NCBI GenBank assembly: GCA_016865865.1
Contig: VGOC01000016.1
Location: 1 to 50,904 of the forward strand
Direction: 5' to 3'
DNA length: 50,904 nucleotides
DNA from: Chloroflexota bacterium
Lineage (GTDB): Bacteria; Chloroflexota; Anaerolineae; Anaerolineales; UBA11858
This document shows, one piece after another, positions 12,035 through 21,661 of this stretch. The notes under the pieces are model-generated. The model was given only the letters and a program-made list of their open reading frames with translations. It was not told where the DNA came from and ran no database searches. Numbering within the stretch: position 1 is the first letter of the stretch; every line of letters starts with the position of its first letter. The translations under genes and the position numbers were made by a program.

Positions 12035-12748
12035 ATGGCTAAGCAGATCGTGATGCTTGGGCCTCCCGGCGCTGGGAAAGGTACGCAAGCAAAGATGTTA
12101 GCAGAGAAGTTGGGCGTACCGCATGTTTCATCAGGCGACATCTTTCGCGAGAACTTGCGGGCACAGACTGAGCTTGGAAGACACGCCGGGGTCTATATCA
12201 ACCGGGGCGAGTTGGTTCCAGATGATGTAACCATCGCCATGATCCGCGAGCGGATATCCCGCCGCGATTGCAACGATGGGGTTCTGTTGGATGGCTTCCC
12301 GCGCACCGCTGCCCAAGCCGAGGCGCTCGATGAAATGTTGAGCGATCTCGATAAGGGGCAGGTGGTCGCCGTTGCCGAGGCGCTCGATGAAATGTTGAGC
12401 GATCTCGATAAGGGGCAGGTGGTCGCCGTTCCCTGCATCATAGTACCGGAGGACGTGCTCATCGAACGCCTGACAGGACGCCGCACCTGTCGCGCCCAGG
12501 GACATGTTTTCCATATCGCTTTCAACCCGCCTGTACAGGCCGGGGTATGCGATTTCGATGGTTCGGAACTTTATCAGCGCGAAGATGACACTGTCGAAAC
12601 AGTGACCAACCGCATCCGCGTATACCACGAACGGACCCAGCCGCTGATTGATTATTACCAGCAGCGCGGCGTCTTGTTGGAGATCGATGGCAATCGCCCG
12701 ATCGAAGCAGTCTTCGATGGTATTCTGTCCGCTCTCACAGGCGTTTAG
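12035..12748 (+). CDS. adk: Adenylate kinase carrying an in-frame 19 aa tandem duplication
   Basis: GPPGAGKGTQAKML; DGFPRTAAQAEALDEM; RLTGRRTC; AEALDEMLSDLDKGQVVAV present twice. Confidence 0.95.
   Translation: MAKQIVMLGPPGAGKGTQAKMLAEKLGVPHVSSGDIFRENLRAQTELGRHAGVYINRGELVPDDVTIAMIRERISRRDCNDGVLLDGFPRTAAQAEALDEMLSDLDKGQVVAVAEALDEMLSDLDKGQVVAVPCIIVPEDVLIERLTGRRTCRAQGHVFHIAFNPPVQAGVCDFDGSELYQREDDTVETVTNRIRVYHERTQPLIDYYQQRGVLLEIDGNRPIEAVFDGILSALTGV
12317..12430. repeat. Exact tandem duplication, 2 x 57 bp, inside adk
   Basis: gccgaggcgctcgatgaaatgttgagcgatctcgataaggggcaggtggtcgccgtt repeated in succession. Confidence 0.95.
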
Positions 12749-12759
12749 GAATCTCGTTT

Positions 12760-13560
12760 ATGGTTTGGCAGCGAAACATCGTCGTCAAGACAGACGAAGA
12801 GATCGAGATCATGCGGGAAGCCGGGCAAATCAATGTCCTGGCTTTGAATACGATCCGCTCCATGATCCGCCCTGGCGTCACCACGGCAGAGTTGGATGAG
12901 GCCGCCGAAGGGATCATCCGCGATCATGGTGGTGTCCCGACATTCAAGGGGTACCCCGGGCCGTATCCATTCCCGGCTACGTTGACCATCAGCGTGAACG
13001 AAGCTCTGGTGCATGGCATACCCAGTGGATATGAGCTTCGGTCTGGTGATATTGTTTCGGTTGACTGCGGCACCACCTACCATGGCCTCATCGCCGATTC
13101 AGCCTTCACGGTTGGGGTGGGCGAGATTTCCAGGGATGCCCAGCAGTTGCTCGACATCACGGAGAAAGCTCTGTACATTGGCATCGAACAGATGCACGCC
13201 GGTAAGAGAATTGGCGATATTTCTGCAGCGATCCAACAGTTCGCCGAAGGACATGGATACAATGTCCCCAGGGAATACAGCGGACATGGCGTTGGCCGAC
13301 AGATGCACGAAGCGCCCCAGGTGCCAAACTATGGTAGAGCTGGGCGAGGCCTGGTGCTCCGCCCAGGGATCACTTTAGCGATCGAGCCGATGCTTTTGGT
13401 TGGAACTTTCCGAACACGCGTCTTGCCGGATCAGTGGACAGTCGTTTCAGCCGACGGTTCCCTGACTGCGCACTTCGAACACACCGTAGCTGTGACGAAG
13501 AACGGCCCGTTGATCCTGACTCCGCTCGAGGAAGTTGTGGACGGAAGAAAAAAAGGCTAG
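12760..13560 (+). CDS. map: Type I methionine aminopeptidase
   Basis: [44 protein letters not shown]. Confidence 0.97.
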   Translation: MVWQRNIVVKTDEEIEIMREAGQINVLALNTIRSMIRPGVTTAELDEAAEGIIRDHGGVPTFKGYPGPYPFPATLTISVNEALVHGIPSGYELRSGDIVSVDCGTTYHGLIADSAFTVGVGEISRDAQQLLDITEKALYIGIEQMHAGKRIGDISAAIQQFAEGHGYNVPREYSGHGVGRQMHEAPQVPNYGRAGRGLVLRPGITLAIEPMLLVGTFRTRVLPDQWTVVSADGSLTAHFEHTVAVTKNGPLILTPLEEVVDGRKKG

Positions 13561-13594
13561 TATAATTGAGGCTTTGGTTTCGAAGAGAGGTAAA

Positions 13595-13708
13595 ATGAAA
13601 GTATCAGCATCCGTAAAAAAACGCTGCGCGAAATGTAAGATAGTCAAGCGCAAAGGTAGATTATACGTAATTTGTGATAATCCAAAACACAAACAGCGAC
13701 AGGGATAA
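13595..13708 (+). CDS. rpmJ: 50S ribosomal protein L36
   Basis: Not in ORF track (37 aa): [37 protein letters not shown]. Confidence 0.97.
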   Translation: MKVSASVKKRCAKCKIVKRKGRLYVICDNPKHKQRQG

Positions 13709-13713
13709 TTCTT

Positions 13714-14103
13714 ATGGCACGTATTGAAGGTGTAGACCTGCCACGCGAAAAGCGGGTCGAAGTAGCTCTAACATATATCTACGGCATTGGCCGTTCGCGG
13801 TCGAATGAATTGCTGGCCGCCACTGGTATCAACCCGGATACACGCGTCAAAGATTTGACAGACTCCGAAGTAACGACTCTTCGTGACGCAATCGGCCAGA
13901 AGTATAAAGTCGAAGGCGATTTGCGACGCGAAACTCAGATGCATATCAAGCGTATGATCGAGATCGGAAGTTATCGCGGCATCCGTCATCGTCGCAACCT
14001 GCCCGTTCGTGGTCAGCGGACGCGTACGAATGCGCGCACCTCCAAAGGTCCGAAAAAGACTGTGGCAGGCCGTGGCCGCCGCCGAGGTGTGGCGAAGAAA
14101 TAG
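13714..14103 (+). CDS. rpsM: 30S ribosomal protein S13
   Basis: [49 protein letters not shown]. Confidence 0.98.
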   Translation: MARIEGVDLPREKRVEVALTYIYGIGRSRSNELLAATGINPDTRVKDLTDSEVTTLRDAIGQKYKVEGDLRRETQMHIKRMIEIGSYRGIRHRRNLPVRGQRTRTNARTSKGPKKTVAGRGRRRGVAKK

Positions 14104-14134
14104 ATCGCAGGAATAGATTCGAGTGCGAGGTAGT

Positions 14135-14536
14135 ATGGCAAAAAAAGGTACAACGCAGCGAAAGAAAGGCGTAAAGAAAACCAGGCGCGCTTTGTCCTCC
14201 GGGCAGGTGCACATTTTCGCGACGTTCAATAATACGATCGTGACGATTACTGATCCCCAAGGCAATACGGTTTGCTGGGGCAGCCCCGGGATCTTGGGTC
14301 TCAAAGGCTCCCGCAAGAGCACTCCCTATGCAGCCCGTTTGTCGGCGGAACATGCCGTCAAACTGGCGATGGATATGGGGATGCGCGAAGTCGAACTGTA
14401 TGTCAATGGCCCTGGCCGCGGCCGGGAAGCAGCCATCCGCGCCGTACAGACGATGGGAATCAAGGTCACAGCAATTTCCGATAAGACCCCCGTGCCTCAC
14501 AACGGTTGTCGCCCGCCGAAAAAGCGCCGCGTATAG
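14135..14536 (+). CDS. rpsK: 30S ribosomal protein S11
   Basis: [43 protein letters not shown]. Confidence 0.98.
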   Translation: MAKKGTTQRKKGVKKTRRALSSGQVHIFATFNNTIVTITDPQGNTVCWGSPGILGLKGSRKSTPYAARLSAEHAVKLAMDMGMREVELYVNGPGRGREAAIRAVQTMGIKVTAISDKTPVPHNGCRPPKKRRV

Positions 14537-14573
14537 GTTTACCAGTAAGAAGAAAAAGATAGAGGATTGAAAT

Positions 14574-15215
14574 ATGGGACGATATTCAGAGCCCGTTTGT
14601 AAGCTGTGTCGGCGAGAAAGCGAGAAACTCTTCTTGAAGGGAGCACGTTGTTATACAACAAAGTGTTCTTTCGATCGCCGCGGATACCCCCCTGGAGAAC
14701 ATGGGCGTACCGCGCAATTCCGCAGCCGCCGCGAGTCGGACTTTGCCCGACAGTTGCGGGCGAAACAGAAAGCCCGCCGTGTATATGGCGTCATGGAGCG
14801 ACAATTCCGCCGCTATTACGATGAGTCGCTTCAGCGTCGCGGCCTGACCGGTCTGAACCTGTTGCAGATTTTGGAATCCCGCCTGGATAATGTCATCTAT
14901 CGTCTGGGATATGCCAACAGCCGGACTCAGGCGCGTGTTTTGGTTACGCATGGGCATTTCAATGTCAATGGCCGCCGCACTGATGTGCCCTCCATGTTGC
15001 TCTCTCCCGGCGATGTCGTCGCCGTTCGAGAAGGTTCTCGTAAACACTCTTACTTCAAGGATCTTCGAACTGAGGCTTCAGAACGAATGGTTCCAGAGTG
15101 GGTGAGCCGTGACGTAGAGGCTTTGACGGGCAATGTCCTCCGCTTGCCCGAGCGCCTCGAGATAGACGGAAACTTGAATGAGCAGCTCATTGTTGAGTAC
15201 TACTCACGACGGTAA
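14574..15215 (+). CDS. rpsD: 30S ribosomal protein S4
   Basis: [19 protein letters not shown]4 domain [27 protein letters not shown]. Confidence 0.98.
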   Translation: MGRYSEPVCKLCRRESEKLFLKGARCYTTKCSFDRRGYPPGEHGRTAQFRSRRESDFARQLRAKQKARRVYGVMERQFRRYYDESLQRRGLTGLNLLQILESRLDNVIYRLGYANSRTQARVLVTHGHFNVNGRRTDVPSMLLSPGDVVAVREGSRKHSYFKDLRTEASERMVPEWVSRDVEALTGNVLRLPERLEIDGNLNEQLIVEYYSRR

Positions 15216-15276
15216 GTAAAATCGTGACAAGAAACGACACGAAACCTCGAATATTAGAAAATGGGAGGGGCGACCT

Positions 15277-16254
15277 GTGTTGGGAATAAGTAACATGGTT
15301 ACGCCGAAAATCGAGCGAGAAGCCGAATCTCGAAATTACGGCAAATATGCAATCAGCCCGCTGGAGCGTGGCTACGGTCTCACCTTGGGCAACGCTTTAC
15401 GACGCGTATTGCTTAGCTCCTTGGAAGGCGCCGCAGTAACATCTATTCGCATTGCGGATATTCATCACGAGTTCCGTGATATCCCGGGTGTGCGTGAAGA
15501 TGTCATCTATGTGATGCTGCAGGTTAAGAAACTGCGCATGCTTCTCCATGATGTGGATACCGCCCGGATGCATCTTGAAGTGCATGGTACGGGTGAAGTT
15601 ACCGCTGCCGATATCATCGCGCCGCCCGAGGTCGAGATTATCAACCCTGAGCTTTATCTTTTCACTGTGGATGATCGCGATGCGCCGTTGGAGATCGAAT
15701 TTACGGTGCAGCGCGGCCGGGGATATTCCCCTGCTGACCATCGCTCGGGTCGCCTTCCCATTGGTGAGATTCCTGTGGATGCGATTTACAACCCGGTCAG
15801 GCGCGTCAATTATGATGTCGGCTTTGCTCGGGTTGGACAGAGCACGAACTACGATAAGCTCACCATGGAGATCTGGACGGACGGCACGATCGAGCCTGAA
15901 ACTGCTCTCAGCACCAGCGCCAAGCTGCTCATGGAGCATTTGCAGCATCTGGCAGGCGTCAGCGCCGAATCCCTGGCTGTTTTGGTAGAAGAACAGGTCG
16001 TAGAAGATAGCCTGGGTGAAGAGGTCATCGAAACCCCCATCGAGGATTTGGATCTCTCGGTGCGTGTATTCAACTCACTGAAACGCGCCGGGATTACCAA
16101 GATCGGTGAGATCCTCGAATTGATGGATAAGGGCGATGACGCAGTCCTGTCTATCCGGAATTTTGGCGTGAAGAGCCTTTTGGAACTGCGAGACAAGATG
16201 GTCGAAAAAGCGTATCTTCAAGACGAGGATTTGGACGATTTGGAATTGGAGTGA
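15277..16254 (+). CDS. rpoA: DNA-directed RNA polymerase subunit alpha
   Basis: PLERGYGLTLGNALRRVLLSSLEGAAV; alpha-CTD LSVRVFNSLKRAGI. Confidence 0.98.
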   Translation: MLGISNMVTPKIEREAESRNYGKYAISPLERGYGLTLGNALRRVLLSSLEGAAVTSIRIADIHHEFRDIPGVREDVIYVMLQVKKLRMLLHDVDTARMHLEVHGTGEVTAADIIAPPEVEIINPELYLFTVDDRDAPLEIEFTVQRGRGYSPADHRSGRLPIGEIPVDAIYNPVRRVNYDVGFARVGQSTNYDKLTMEIWTDGTIEPETALSTSAKLLMEHLQHLAGVSAESLAVLVEEQVVEDSLGEEVIETPIEDLDLSVRVFNSLKRAGITKIGEILELMDKGDDAVLSIRNFGVKSLLELRDKMVEKAYLQDEDLDDLELE

Positions 16255-16260
16255 GCAGAA

Positions 16261-16638
16261 ATGCGACACAAGATAGCTGGAAAAAGACTTGGCCGAAATC
16301 GAGGCCAGCGTACGGCCCTGCGCCGGACGATGATTAGACAATTGTTTTCGAACGGACGCATCGAAACAACGCGCGCCAAAGCCGAGCATATTCGCCGCCC
16401 GGCTGAAAGATTGATCACGTTGGCGAAGCGCGGCAACAGCGCGGAAGGCGCTGCTGCAGTACATGCACGCCGTGTGGCAGCCGCCCGTCTGGGTGATGGA
16501 AAACTCGTCGCCAAGCTGTTCGAGGAGATTGCGCCTCGTTACGAAAGCCGCCCTGGTGGGTATACCCGTATGGTCAAGGCCGTCCCCCGGCAAGGCGATG
16601 CGGCCGATATGGTCATTTTAGAGCTGGTCGAAGAGTGA
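16261..16638 (+). CDS. rplQ: 50S ribosomal protein L17
   Basis: MRHKIAGKRLGRNRGQRTALRRTM. Confidence 0.98.
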   Translation: MRHKIAGKRLGRNRGQRTALRRTMIRQLFSNGRIETTRAKAEHIRRPAERLITLAKRGNSAEGAAAVHARRVAAARLGDGKLVAKLFEEIAPRYESRPGGYTRMVKAVPRQGDAADMVILELVEE

Positions 16639-16664
16639 TCGGTGTTCTATACTGATCACTGAAA

Positions 16665-17414
16665 ATGGCACGTTACAAAGTTATTCTCGCCTACGACGGC
16701 ACCCATTTCTACGGATCTCAGCGGCAGCTTGAGTTGCGCACGGTGCAGGGCGTCGTCGAGGATGCTTTGCATAAGCTGAGTTGGACGGGCGAATCGATTG
16801 CCATGGCGGGACGCACCGATACGGGTGTACACGCCACGGGACAGGTGCTGGCCTTCGACTTGGCCTGGCGTCATACACCTGAGGATTTGCAGAATGCGCT
16901 CAACGCGCTGCTCCCTGGCGATGCAGCAGTGCGACATATCACTGAGTGCAGCCTGGATTTTCACCCCCGTTATGACGCTATCTCCCGCACGTATCGTTAC
17001 CGTCTTCTCGTTGATCCGATACGCAACCCGCTCGAGGAGCGCTTCTCCTGGAGAGTCTGGCCTACCCCCGCGCTAGACCGCCTACAGGCCGCCGCGGAAT
17101 TATTCTTGGGTGTGCATGATTTCGCTGCCTTTGGCAGCCCGCATCGGGCTGGGGGATGCACTATTCGAGAAGTCACCAGGGCCAGTTGGCATCGCGAACG
17201 TGCAAGCGACGATCTGGTATTTGTGGTGACCGCGAACGCTTTTCTCTATCATATGATTCGGCGGCTGGTGCATGCGCAGGTGATGGCAGGTCAGGGGGTC
17301 CTTCTTGTAGAGGATATTCACCGATATCTGGAAACCCCACAAACGCTACCCATCCAAGGCCTGGCGCCTCCCCAGGGACTCACCCTGGTCGAGGTGAAGT
17401 ACCCGCGAGAATAA
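16665..17414 (+). CDS. truA: tRNA pseudouridine(38-40) synthase TruA
   Basis: YDGTHFYGSQRQ; AGRTDTGVHATGQV; FLYHMIRRLV. Confidence 0.96.
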   Translation: MARYKVILAYDGTHFYGSQRQLELRTVQGVVEDALHKLSWTGESIAMAGRTDTGVHATGQVLAFDLAWRHTPEDLQNALNALLPGDAAVRHITECSLDFHPRYDAISRTYRYRLLVDPIRNPLEERFSWRVWPTPALDRLQAAAELFLGVHDFAAFGSPHRAGGCTIREVTRASWHRERASDDLVFVVTANAFLYHMIRRLVHAQVMAGQGVLLVEDIHRYLETPQTLPIQGLAPPQGLTLVEVKYPRE

Positions 17415-17424
17415 TAAATGATTC

Positions 17425-17536
17425 CACTGAAAAAAACGCATAACAGAGGTACCGGTGCGGCATATATGGGGGCGCGTGCGGAGCACGCACCCCCATATAT
17501 ACCGCACCGCACTCTTCTCTCGGCGTTTTTTCAGTG
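17425..17536. repeat. Nested inverted repeat, about 112 bp, between truA and rplM
   Basis: Outer arms CACTGAAAAAAACGC / GCGTTTTTTCAGTG; inner arms GTGCGGCATATATGGGGGCGCGTGC / GCACGCACCCCCATATATACCGCAC with two mismatches. Confidence 0.85.
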
Positions 17537-17573
17537 AACTCAACTATTGGAATACAAAGACGGAGAAAACACC

Positions 17574-18026
17574 GTGTATAAAACGTTTTATCCAAAATCT
17601 GAAGATATCAATCGCGAGTGGATTCTGGTTGACGCCAATGATCAGACTCTCGGACGTTTGGCAACGAAAATCGCTTCGGTGATGCTTGGGAAGCACAAAC
17701 CTGAGTTTGCCCCCGGCGTTGATCTTGGCGATTTCGTCATCGTTGTCAACGCTGAGCGCATCCGCGTCACCGGCAACAAGCTGGAAGATAAGATGTATTA
17801 TCGAGTCAGTGGACGCCCTGGCGGCCTGACATCTATCAACCTGCGCGGCTTGCTCGCAAAACATCCTGAGCGTGTGATCGAAAAAGCGGTCTGGGGTATG
17901 TTGCCTCACAATCGCTACGGTCGTCTGCTCATGAAGAAACTGCGTGTTTACGCTGGACCCGATCATCCCCATGCAGCTCAGAACCCGAAACCCATCGAAG
18001 ATATTCTACCTTCGAGTGAGGAGTAA
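17574..18026 (+). CDS. rplM: 50S ribosomal protein L13 (GTG start)
   Basis: [50 protein letters not shown]. Confidence 0.96.
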   Translation: MYKTFYPKSEDINREWILVDANDQTLGRLATKIASVMLGKHKPEFAPGVDLGDFVIVVNAERIRVTGNKLEDKMYYRVSGRPGGLTSINLRGLLAKHPERVIEKAVWGMLPHNRYGRLLMKKLRVYAGPDHPHAAQNPKPIEDILPSSEE

Positions 18027-18028
18027 TT

Positions 18029-18421
18029 ATGGCAAATCAATACTACGAAGGAATCGGACGTCGTAAGGTCAGTACAGCTCGAGTACGTTTGGTGAGCGGT
18101 TCCGGCGAGTTTATCGTCAATGAGAAGCCGCTGGAAGCTTATTTCCCGCGCCTTGGTGATGTAGAGACCATCCTCGGCCCGTTGGAACTGGTTGGTCAAC
18201 GTGCATCGCTCGATGTCAGCGTGCGGGTGCAAGGCGGCGGCGTCACCGGGCAGGCCGATGCCGTTCAATTAGGCCTGGCGCGTGCTTTGGTGCAAATGGA
18301 CCCCCAATACAAACCCACCATGCGTAAAGGCGGCTTCCTGACTCGTGACGCACGCGAGAAAGAGCGCAAGAAACCTGGCCTCAAGCGTGCTCGCAAGGCG
18401 CCCACCTATACCAAGCGTTAG
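18029..18421 (+). CDS. rpsI: 30S ribosomal protein S9
   Basis: YYEGIGRRKVSTARVRL; LKRARKAPTYTKR. Confidence 0.98.
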   Translation: MANQYYEGIGRRKVSTARVRLVSGSGEFIVNEKPLEAYFPRLGDVETILGPLELVGQRASLDVSVRVQGGGVTGQADAVQLGLARALVQMDPQYKPTMRKGGFLTRDAREKERKKPGLKRARKAPTYTKR

Positions 18422-18428
18422 TCTTTTC

Positions 18429-18480
18429 CTGAAACGTAAAACGTAATGCGTAAATTTACGTTTTGCGCATTACGTTTCGC
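18429..18480. repeat. Imperfect inverted repeat of the ACGT-rich family
   Basis: gaaacgtaaaacgtaatgcgtaaatttacgttttgcgcattacgtttcgc. Confidence 0.6.
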
Positions 18481-18500
18481 ATTTAATTAAGGGACCGCAC

Positions 18501-19955
18501 ATGAAAACTCCTGGCATCACGCTTCTCGGCCTTGGCCCTGGCTCCCCGAAACTTCTCACACGCGAAGCCTGGCATATCCTCGAAAACGCGTCCGAGATTT
18601 TTCTTCGCACGCGACAGCACCCTGCGGCGGATGGATTTCCTGCTCGCCTGCTGGCGCATGATTTCGATCACTTGTACGAGGAAAGCGCATCGTTCGAAGA
18701 AGTCTACGCCCAGATTGTGGATGAGATCATCGCCTTGGGGCGCAGGCCAGACGGTGTGATCTACGCTGTGCCGGGACATCCTTTCGTGGCGGAATCGACC
18801 GCCCCCGAAATTTACCGCCGCGCAAGAGAGGAGGGACTACCGGTCTATGTTGTAGAGGGTCTCAGTTTCCTCGGGCCGATGTTCTCCGCCCTGGGGCTGG
18901 ACCCCCTGCCGCAGACCTCCCTCGTGGATGCGCTGACCCTGGTTCGCGGGCACCACCCTCCCTTCCCGCCCGATGCGCCTGCGCTGATCGCCCAAATCTA
19001 CGCTGGTCATATCGCCTCGGAAGTCAAGCTTACCCTGATGAATCTCTACCCCGATGAACACCCTGTCCGCCTGGTTCATGGCGCAGGGACGCAGGATGTC
19101 ATCGTTGAAGATTTGTCTCTTTTCGAAATAGACCGCAGCCCACACATCGGGATGCTGACTACGTTGTATCTGCCTCCCCTTGGGCCGCATACCTCCTTCG
19201 AGTCTTTGCAAGAGATTACGGCGCATCTACGCGCCCCGGAGGGTTGCCCCTGGGATCAGAAACAAACTCTTCAGACCTTGCGGCCGCATCTGATGGAGGA
19301 AGCCTACGAGCTGCTGGCAGCGATAGATGCCGATGACCTTTCGAAAATGCAGGAGGAGTTTGGCGATTTGCTACTGGTTCTCACCATGCTCATGCAAATG
19401 GTCAGTGAGACCGATTTCAACAGCGCCGATGTGATTCGCATGATCAGCGCCAAGCTCATTTACCGGCATCCTCACGTTTTTGCTGGTTTGCAGGTGGATG
19501 GGGAAGAGGCGGTGCTCAGGAACTGGGAGCAGCTCAAAGCCGAGGAGCGCAGGGCAAATGGCGAGGCCGAAAAAAGTTTGCTGGATGGCGTTTCGATTGC
19601 CTTGCCTGCTCTGACCCAGGCCCAGGAGTTCCAGGAACGGGCTGCCCGGGTCGGCTTCGATTGGCCTGAAATCGAGGGGGTGATCGTCAAGGTTTGCGAG
19701 GAGGCCAAAGAAATCCGCGCCGCGGCGGATGACGAAGCCCGCGCCGCAGAGATGGGGGATTTGCTCTTTTCGGTGGTCAACCTGGCGCGCTGGTTAACGA
19801 TAGACTCCGAGAGCGCGCTGCGGCAGGCGAACGAGCGCTTTCGGGAAAGATTTATCCAAATCGAAACTGCCGCCCGCCGCCAGGGGCGCAACCTTGGGGA
19901 TCTGACGTTGGAAGAGATGGACGATTTGTGGGAGGCTTCGAAAGCGATTCGGTAA
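18501..19955 (+). CDS. mazG: Fusion of tetrapyrrole (SAM) methylase-like domain and MazG nucleotide pyrophosphohydrolase (YabN-like)
   Basis: N-terminal LLGLGPGSPKLLTREAW; C-terminal LRAPEGCPWDQKQTLQTLRPHLMEEAYELLAAI. Confidence 0.92.
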   Translation: MKTPGITLLGLGPGSPKLLTREAWHILENASEIFLRTRQHPAADGFPARLLAHDFDHLYEESASFEEVYAQIVDEIIALGRRPDGVIYAVPGHPFVAESTAPEIYRRAREEGLPVYVVEGLSFLGPMFSALGLDPLPQTSLVDALTLVRGHHPPFPPDAPALIAQIYAGHIASEVKLTLMNLYPDEHPVRLVHGAGTQDVIVEDLSLFEIDRSPHIGMLTTLYLPPLGPHTSFESLQEITAHLRAPEGCPWDQKQTLQTLRPHLMEEAYELLAAIDADDLSKMQEEFGDLLLVLTMLMQMVSETDFNSADVIRMISAKLIYRHPHVFAGLQVDGEEAVLRNWEQLKAEERRANGEAEKSLLDGVSIALPALTQAQEFQERAARVGFDWPEIEGVIVKVCEEAKEIRAAADDEARAAEMGDLLFSVVNLARWLTIDSESALRQANERFRERFIQIETAARRQGRNLGDLTLEEMDDLWEASKAIR

Positions 19956-21661
19956 ATTGCCAGGAACGGAAAAGCAGGCAGGAAGAGGAATTCGTGATTT
20001 CCTGGATTTCGGTTCTTCATTTTCTAACATTCACTATACCCACAGGCGTAACACTTCCTGCAGCCCTCCTCGCTGACCAGGGCTGCCTGTCCACAATCTG
20101 GGCATAGATCGCCGATCTCGAAGGAACCAGGCTGAGATTCTTCTTGATTTCCGAGAGCCAACTCCGAGCGTTCAGCAGACTCCTGCCCATGATCGTGACC
20201 GGCTTCACGCCAGGTATATTCTTCGAGAGAGTTCCCCAGATACTCACGCAACGCTTGAGAGACGCCATCGGGAAGAGATCGCACCCGATTCGGCCCAAAA
20301 CCCAAAGGACGACCGCCGCCAATGCCAGAGAGCTGATGCACGATCTCGTACAGGCGCTCACGCGGCGCGATGGGAGAAGCCAGCCGCAGCGTATAAGAAA
20401 TCAGGCGACCAATCGCTTCCGAGACAGCCGCGGTATCTGAGCCGGCCTTGGCGGTGTTGATAAAGACCTCGAAAGGCTGTTCGCCGCCATTTTCGTTGAC
20501 CGTCACGAAGGCTTTGCCCAGAGGCGTGTTGACGTTATAGGTGTAGCCCTGTAATCGGCGAGGGCGCGGCTTCTTGGTTTCATGCCAGATGGTCAACAGG
20601 GCTTCCTCGGGGGCAATGTCCTCGCCGCCATTATCTTTCTCCTTTACCGTGGTCCGAGTCTCCAGGACAACCTTTTGACGCGAACCCGTGACATACACCG
20701 TGATGCCCTTGCAGCCCATTTCCCAGGCCAGTTTATAAGCTTTGGCAACATCTTCTTCCATGGCGTCTTCGGGGAAATTGATCGTCTTCGAGAGGCTGTT
20801 ATCCACAAAGGCCTGTAAAGCCGCCTGCATCCGTACATGTTCGGTCGCTGAAATATCCTGCGAAACCACGAAGGTATCGCGCAAGTGTTCAGGTAGCATC
20901 TCGACATTCTGACAGGTACCACTTTCCAATACCAACTCGATGATCTGTCCTCGCTCATCTTCTTCCAGGCCGGCCTCGACCAGCGCTTTCTCGAATAAAG
21001 GACTGGTGTAAGTTAGTTCCAAATCCAGGCCATGATCATCCACATGGCGGATATAAGCCAGCGCGAAGACCGGTTCACAGCCATAGCCCTCGCAGCCAGC
21101 CACCGTAGCGATCGTCCCTGTGGGCGCAATGGTCGTCTGGGCGGCGTTGCGGATGCCGTGTTCCCGGATGCCTCCGACCACATCCTCCCAATTCAAGGCT
21201 GGGCGACCCCAATCATGTTGGTATTGCACAATCGAAGTTGGCGGCTCCCACGCCATATCCGATGGGTCATAGATACTCCCCGAAATGACCGGGAATGCGC
21301 CGCGCGACTTCGCCAGCTCGATGCTGGTGCGCATAGCATGATAACGCACGAACTCCATCACCTGGGCAGCGAACTCCTGTCCCTCCGGCGAACCGTAACG
21401 GATGCCGGCGTGATACATCAAATCTCCAAGCCCCATGATGCCTAATCCAATCCGCCGGGTGCTGAGGGCGGTTTCCCTCAATTCTGGCACATCGGGGACG
21501 TATGCATTGGCGTCAATCACATCGTCAAGGAAGCGCGTCGCTAACTCAACCGAATCCTGTAATTTCAGCCAATCTACAGAACCACCTGGCCCCAGGTGTT
21601 GCGCCAGGTTGACCGAGCCCAGGCAACAGTTCTCGTAACTGCCTAAAAACTGTTCGCCGCA

